Source: Pontibacter harenae (lineage in GTDB: Bacteria; Bacteroidota; Bacteroidia; Cytophagales; Hymenobacteraceae). From it: DNA of 64,000 nt. Positions within the stretch are counted from its first letter, which is position 1. Each line of letters opens with the position of its first letter. The DNA lies in assembly GCF_020907245.1 (NCBI RefSeq), contig NZ_JAJJWH010000001.1, forward strand, positions 1 through 64,000, read 5' to 3'. This document shows, piece by piece, positions 60,485 through 64,000 of this stretch. The notes beneath the pieces are model-generated. The model had not been told where the DNA came from and made no database searches. It saw only the letters and a program-made list of their open reading frames with translations. The translations under genes and the position numbers were made by a program.

Positions 60485-61517
60485 GATAGACAAAAATTAC
60501 ATGCGGCGTGCGCTAGAGCTGGCAAAGCTTGGCAATGGTTATACCTCTCCTAACCCAATGGTTGGCTGCGTGGTGGTGCACCAGGGGCAGATTATTGGTG
60601 AAGGCTGGCACAAACAGTACGGCGGGCCGCATGCAGAGGTAAATGCCATTGCTGCGGTTGAAGATAAAAGCCTGCTACCCAAAAGCCGTGTGTATGTAAC
60701 GCTGGAACCCTGCTCGCACTATGGCAAAACACCACCCTGCGTCGATCTACTGATAGACAGTGGCGTGAAAGATGTGGTGATTTGCAACACCGATTCAAAC
60801 CCACTAGTAGCTGGTCGCGGCATAAAAAAGCTGTTAGATACGGGTGCAAAGGTGAGGATAGGCGTGCTGGAGGAGGAAGGACTAGAGCTGAACAAGCGCT
60901 TTTTTACGTTTCTTAGCCAAAAGCGCCCTTTTTTAGTTTTGAAGTGGGCCGAAACTGCCGATGGTTTTATAGCAGGTCCTGATTATCAGCCTGTCCAGAT
61001 CAGTAGTTTGCTGGCAAGGCGGCTGGTGCACAAATGGCGATCAGAAGAACAGGCCATTATGGTGGCAACCCGTACGGCGCTACACGATAACCCTCGATTA
61101 GATGTTCGTTTCTGGAGCGGCAAAAGCCCGTTACGTATTGTGATAGACCGGAACCTGACGCTGCCTGAGCACCTGCACTTATTTGATAAAAGTCAGCCAA
61201 CCATCGTTTACAGTTACAAAAAGCAGGAGCAGGCACATGAGAATTTGCAGTTTGTACAGCTTCAGGCCGAAGAGCCTTTTCTGCCTCAGCTAATGCAAGA
61301 CCTGCACCAGCGCAATGTATTATCTGTGATGGTAGAAGGCGGCACTTTTTTGCTGGAAAGCCTCCTGCAAGAGGGACTTTGGGACGAGGCTTTGATACTT
61401 AAAAGCCTCAGCAAAACATTAAGTACAGGCATAAAAGCACCAGCTATGAACTATGGCAAACTGCACGAAACGCAAACCATAGGTAGTGATAATTTGTTTT
61501 ATTACCGCAAGCAGTAG
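60483..61517 (+). CDS. ribD: RibD, bifunctional riboflavin deaminase/reductase
   Basis: It performs deamination then reduction of the GTP-derived pyrimidine in riboflavin synthesis. N-terminal cytidine-deaminase-like domain: zinc ligands His50 (PHAEVNAI, Glu52 catalytic), Cys77 and Cys86 (EPCSHYGKTPPC). The C-terminal reductase domain (about 145-344) carries LKWAETADGFIAG and MVEGGTFLLESLL. 344 residues is slightly short but complete. The start may be TTG 60483 (MIDKNYMRRALELAK, matching the usual N-terminus) or ATG 60501; the TTG overlaps the end of an inverted repeat. No FMN riboswitch was recognised upstream. Confidence 0.94.
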   Translation: MIDKNYMRRALELAKLGNGYTSPNPMVGCVVVHQGQIIGEGWHKQYGGPHAEVNAIAAVEDKSLLPKSRVYVTLEPCSHYGKTPPCVDLLIDSGVKDVVICNTDSNPLVAGRGIKKLLDTGAKVRIGVLEEEGLELNKRFFTFLSQKRPFLVLKWAETADGFIAGPDYQPVQISSLLARRLVHKWRSEEQAIMVATRTALHDNPRLDVRFWSGKSPLRIVIDRNLTLPEHLHLFDKSQPTIVYSYKKQEQAHENLQFVQLQAEEPFLPQLMQDLHQRNVLSVMVEGGTFLLESLLQEGLWDEALILKSLSKTLSTGIKAPAMNYGKLHETQTIGSDNLFYYRKQ

Positions 61518-61772
61518 GTGCTGGTTTCTGAAGATTCAACAGCTCGAAAGCACTTTCGCAGTTTGTAGTTTGATACTCGTATTAAAGAGGCCGTTGTTGT
61601 GTGTTTTCACCAACAACCAAACAGTAAAAAATGACAGCAAGGACAAAGGCATTAATTTTGCAGAGAACCTTATGCCCACGTCAGCACTTAAATAATATTA
61701 GCATATTAACACATTACCCATTTAGCACATTACATTCAACTATTCATAATTCAGTCATTCAATATTAACCAC

Positions 61773-62255
61773 ATGGCAGAATCACTTATCGTAGACCAAG
61801 ACCTCAGCAAAGAGGAGAAATATAAAGCGCTGCTTCCGCAGATAGAAGCCTTAGTAACAGGCGAAACAGACCTGATTGCCAACATCTCTAATTTAGTAGC
61901 CGCCCTTAAACAAGGCTTCGGCTTTTTTTGGGTAGGCGTATACTTCAATAAAGAGGGGCAGCTGGTGCTAGGGCCATTTCAGGGGCCAATTGCCTGTACG
62001 CGTATACCTTACCACAAAGGCGTTTGCGGTGCCTGCTACACGCGCCAGGAAACCATACTTGTGCCTGATGTAGAAGCATTCCCTGGACATATTGCCTGCA
62101 GCAGCGACTCTAAATCAGAAATTGTAGTGCCTGTAATAAAAGACGGAGAGGTAAAACTCGTTCTGGATGTAGACAGCGACAAACTCAACGATTTTGACGA
62201 AGTAGACCAGCAGTACCTGGAGCAGCTGATGCAGTTGGTGGCCAGTTGGTATTAA
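61773..62255 (+). CDS. msrC: free methionine-(R)-sulfoxide reductase (GAF-domain fRMsr)
   Basis: A 160-residue GAF-fold reductase specific for free Met-R-sulfoxide, protecting the methionine pool against oxidation with thioredoxin as donor. The catalytic cysteines are Cys75, Cys85 and Cys109 (PIACTRIPY, KGVCGACYT, HIACSSDS), with the same mutual spacing as in the E. coli enzyme; Cys88 is extra. The end ELVLDVDSDKLNDF-type (KLVLDVDSDKLNDFDEVD) contains the conserved acidic residues. ATG 61773 gives the expected N-terminus. Monocistronic, in a spacer with many TTAGCACATTA-type AT repeats upstream. Confidence 0.93.
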   Translation: MAESLIVDQDLSKEEKYKALLPQIEALVTGETDLIANISNLVAALKQGFGFFWVGVYFNKEGQLVLGPFQGPIACTRIPYHKGVCGACYTRQETILVPDVEAFPGHIACSSDSKSEIVVPVIKDGEVKLVLDVDSDKLNDFDEVDQQYLEQLMQLVASWY

Positions 62256-62444
62256 GAGCCTTCGCTTTGCAGACGTTCGCAGTGCGCGCAGCTCCTGCCA
62301 GCGTCTGCACCAATAGCCGTTGCTTCGCTCATAGGTTTGAAAGACACAAAAGGTCTGCCTTAGCCACTGTCGTCTCTGGGATGGATAAATTTTTGTTCCC
62401 TTATTTCCTTGTACACTAACTATACTTGAGTTTGACTCAACCCA

Positions 62445-62879
62445 ATGATGAAAAAGAGCTTCTATACCCTTATCCTTTTTTCTACTACTGCACTATTAAC
62501 CTTCTCCTGCTCTAAGTCGGTAGAAGTTACGTCTGTAGATGTGCCTGTCGGTACAGAATTCAGCATTTGCCTGGATGCCCCCGAAGACACTGCCCAGACA
62601 GCCAAATTCTTTTACTCTATTTCATTTAAAACCAAAACCAACTTCAGGTATACCACAGAAGGCGCTTTATCACCAACTACTGTTACTGCTGAAAATTGCT
62701 ATCGACAGAACAAAATGCAGTATAATGAAATAGCTTATTCTCCTGAAACAATGGAGGCCATTCGGAATATAAGCAATCAGAATATCGATACGCTTGTTGT
62801 CACGATCTATAACGACCCACTGTTGGAGCCAAAAAGCTATGTTGCTGAAAAAATCTTCACCTCCGAGGATCTACAGTAA
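62445..62879 (+). CDS. small hypothetical lipoprotein (144 aa)
   Basis: Signal MMKKSFYTLILFSTTALLTF with lipobox FSC (Cys22), then a domain of about 120 residues. I do not recognise the family. The mature part has beta-strand-like segments (VEVTSVDVPVGTEFSICLD; FFYSISFKTKTNFRYTT; NIDTLVVTIYNDPL) and two further cysteines, at CLDAP and NCYRQNK, which could form a disulfide. This suits a small Ig-like or beta-sandwich envelope protein. It is monocistronic and convergent with psd across a 48-bp palindromic terminator. The 62256-62444 spacer has a GCAGACG/CGTCTGC inverted pair. Confidence 0.7.
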   Translation: MMKKSFYTLILFSTTALLTFSCSKSVEVTSVDVPVGTEFSICLDAPEDTAQTAKFFYSISFKTKTNFRYTTEGALSPTTVTAENCYRQNKMQYNEIAYSPETMEAIRNISNQNIDTLVVTIYNDPLLEPKSYVAEKIFTSEDLQ

Positions 62880-62965
62880 CAGTTATTCGTTGATTGTTTT
62901 TGGTTAATCGCTGATAGGCACTTACGTCTTACTTCGTGTAACACTAGCAGATGCTCGTAGATTCT

Positions 62966-63013
62966 ATAAAACAAAGGCCGCTGATATAGCTATATCAGCG
63001 GCCTTTGTTTTAT
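62966..63013. terminator. 48-bp perfect palindrome, bidirectional terminator
   Basis: 62966-63013 equals its own reverse complement: ATAAAACAAAGGCCGCTGAT, then ATAGCTAT and the mirror half. It serves the converging lipoprotein and psd genes. Confidence 0.9.
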
Positions 63014-63041
63014 GAGTATGGTAATCTTTTATTTGAATCTC

Positions 63042-63725
63042 CTATCCAAACAGCGTAGGTGTTGCTGTTTTAAGTTGTGCGATAACGGTTTGGCCACCTT
63101 TTGTTTTCTGGCCTAGCTGCACTTTCACTTCGGTATCTAAAGGCACAAAAACGTCTACTCTAGATCCGAACTTAATAAAGCCGAACTCCTCGCCCTGGCT
63201 TACTTCGTCGCCTTCGCTTACATACCAAACTATTCGGCGAGCCATAGCGCCAGCAATCTGGCGGAACAGCACTTCGGGGCCAGCAGTAGATTCTACTACT
63301 ACCGTGGTACGCTCGTTCTGCGTGCTAGACTTAGGGTGCCACGCTACAAAATAATTTCCTGGGTGGTACTTGAAATACTTTACAATACCAGAAATAGGGT
63401 TACGCGTTACGTGCACGTTTATCGGCGACATGAAAATCGAGATCTGCTTACGCTTATCCTTAAAGTACTCTGGCTCCTCAATTTCTTCTATCACCACCAC
63501 TTTACCATCGGCTGGCGCTATCAGCAAATCTTCGTGCAGCAGTATGTTACGGTATGGGCTACGGAAAAACTGTAGAATAAGCAGGAAGAGAACAACAGAA
63601 ACAGCTGAGAAAATTCTGTTAAAGGTATTGTTGTCTGCATTAAAGTTGTAGAGCAGTAAATTCAAAACTACTAAAATCAACAACGTAAAAAATAAAATTC
63701 TTCTTCCTTCCTTATGAATTTTCAT
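63042..63725 (-). CDS. psd: phosphatidylserine decarboxylase family proenzyme
   Basis: It makes phosphatidylethanolamine from phosphatidylserine using a pyruvoyl group formed by self-cleavage. From ATG 63725 the protein is 227 residues, the short PSD-A form: two N-terminal membrane helices (about 10-27, 37-53), APADGKVV with the protease-like Asp73, SPINVHVTRNPISG, and the cleavage site Gly187-Ser188 in IKFGSRVDVF. An in-frame start at 63800 adds 25 residues rich in Cys/Lys that overlap a terminator hairpin and is unlikely. The short C-terminal chain after Ser188 (about 40 residues) is normal. Confidence 0.93.
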   Translation of the reverse strand: MKIHKEGRRILFFTLLILVVLNLLLYNFNADNNTFNRIFSAVSVVLFLLILQFFRSPYRNILLHEDLLIAPADGKVVVIEEIEEPEYFKDKRKQISIFMSPINVHVTRNPISGIVKYFKYHPGNYFVAWHPKSSTQNERTTVVVESTAGPEVLFRQIAGAMARRIVWYVSEGDEVSQGEEFGFIKFGSRVDVFVPLDTEVKVQLGQKTKGGQTVIAQLKTATPTLFG

Positions 63726-63761
63726 CAGTAATAACTTTTGCCGCAGGCATTTATAAAACTT

Positions 63762-63797
63762 ATAACAGCCCATCCAGTTTCGTAGATGGGCTGTTAT
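63762..63797 (-). terminator. terminator after the glutamate dehydrogenase gene
   Basis: ATAACAGCCCATC (63762-63774) pairs perfectly with GATGGGCTGTTAT (63785-63797), 10-base loop. It lies 49 bases downstream of the minus-strand gdh stop and ahead of psd. Confidence 0.82.
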
Positions 63798-63845
63798 CAT
63801 TCAAAATTATAGAAACTTTCGATTATTCTTATAAAAATATTTTAA

Positions 63846-64000
63846 TTAGAAACCACCACGGTACTTATACGTCATGGCTACCTTGTCTATCGCCACTATA
63901 TAAGCTGCTATGCGCATAGGCACATTATACTTTTTAGAGGCTGCATATACACGCTCAAACGACTCCTTCATAATACGCTCCGCACGCTCATTTACGCGGT
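63846..64000 (-). CDS. glutamate dehydrogenase, C-terminal end (runs out of window)
   Basis: The minus strand from the window edge to a TAA at 63846-63848 encodes the last 50 residues of a Glu/Leu/Phe/Val dehydrogenase: RVNERAERIMKESFERVYAA, then KYNVPMRIAAYIVAIDKVAM and TYKYRGGF. The C-terminal helix PMRIAAYIVAIDKVA with a closing YKYRGGF is typical of GDH in Bacteroidota. The enzyme interconverts glutamate and 2-oxoglutarate plus ammonia. The start and the NAD(P)-binding domain are outside the window, so cofactor preference cannot be judged. Confidence 0.88.
   Translation of the reverse strand, partial: RVNERAERIMKESFERVYAASKKYNVPMRIAAYIVAIDKVAMTYKYRGGF

Noticed and set aside
1-64000. tRNA, rRNA, CRISPR array, prophage or complete insertion sequence
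   Set aside because: No cloverleaf, rRNA segment, spaced direct repeats, phage structural genes or transposase reading frame was recognised on either strand.

Overview
The window looks like a chromosomal segment of an aerobic Bacteroidota, most likely Cytophagales/Hymenobacteraceae and close to Pontibacter. This rests on gene content and style, not on a search. It holds a SusC/SusD pair, an OmpP1/FadL-type porin, a DPP-IV-type S9 peptidase, the short ProRS form, sigma-54, a LytS/LytTR two-component pair and a kynurenine-to-quinolinate gene set. Shine-Dalgarno sequences are weak, and several genes have TAnnTTTG-type -7 promoter boxes. No rRNA, tRNA, CRISPR array, prophage or transposase gene was seen.

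Layout. 0-4.7 kb: a start-damaged ABM-family monooxygenase, a small unknown, a MacB/FtsX-like permease, a LOG-family protein and a DUF202 membrane protein. 4.7-10.7 kb: uvrA, tandem DUF4142 lipoproteins, an envelope beta protein and a PAP2-like membrane protein. 10.8-15.3 kb: yiaK-like dehydrogenase, rpoN, asnS. 15.5-23.6 kb: SusD/SusC on the minus strand, a 1.2 kb gene-free stretch, a secreted unknown and a DUF4168 protein. 23.7-28.4 kb: a GESHG-motif protein and a membrane protein behind near-identical promoter blocks, a nested hairpin element, a LytS/LytTR pair, and a broken DUF559 endonuclease gene bracketed by 35-bp inverted repeats. 28.4-39.7 kb: kmo, AlkB, a Na+/H+ antiporter, an AGCS symporter, a frameshifted M23 lipoprotein, XRE regulator + DUF2975, a K+/H+ antiporter, kynU, 3-hydroxyanthranilate dioxygenase and an SDR with a non-canonical active site. 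39.8-53.5 kb: CLC channel, S9 peptidase, FadL-like porin, a low-complexity lipoprotein, proS, nfeD-floA, a His-rich lipoprotein, a 2OG-Fe(II) oxygenase and chrA. 53.5-56.2 kb: an AT-richer group (YD-like lipoprotein, CPBP protease, alpha/beta hydrolase). 56.3-64 kb: rfbA-rfbB-galE, prmC, ribD, free-Met-R-sulfoxide reductase, a lipoprotein, phosphatidylserine decarboxylase and the 3' end of a glutamate dehydrogenase.

How genes work together. kmo, kynU and nbaC encode three steps from kynurenine towards quinolinate (NAD precursor); the first two steps and nadC are not in the window. rfbA, rfbB and galE supply nucleotide sugars for surface polysaccharide. nfeD-floA forms a membrane-microdomain pair. 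The histidine kinase and LytTR regulator are translationally coupled. The XRE regulator and DUF2975 protein abut and share an upstream region with two ATTATCGAT boxes 21 bp apart.

Most unusual signals: (1) the DUF559 gene, interrupted by one in-frame TAG, inside 33/35-identical inverted palindromic repeats, with a solo copy 22 kb away; (2) a twin-hairpin element inside a perfect 12-bp inverted repeat at 25.7 kb; (3) an A8 tract that splits an M23 lipoprotein gene; (4) duplicated promoter blocks before two adjacent genes; (5) many CAGGTATA octamers. The segment is otherwise largely ordinary housekeeping and envelope DNA, and I saw no clear multi-gene novel defence or biosynthetic system.
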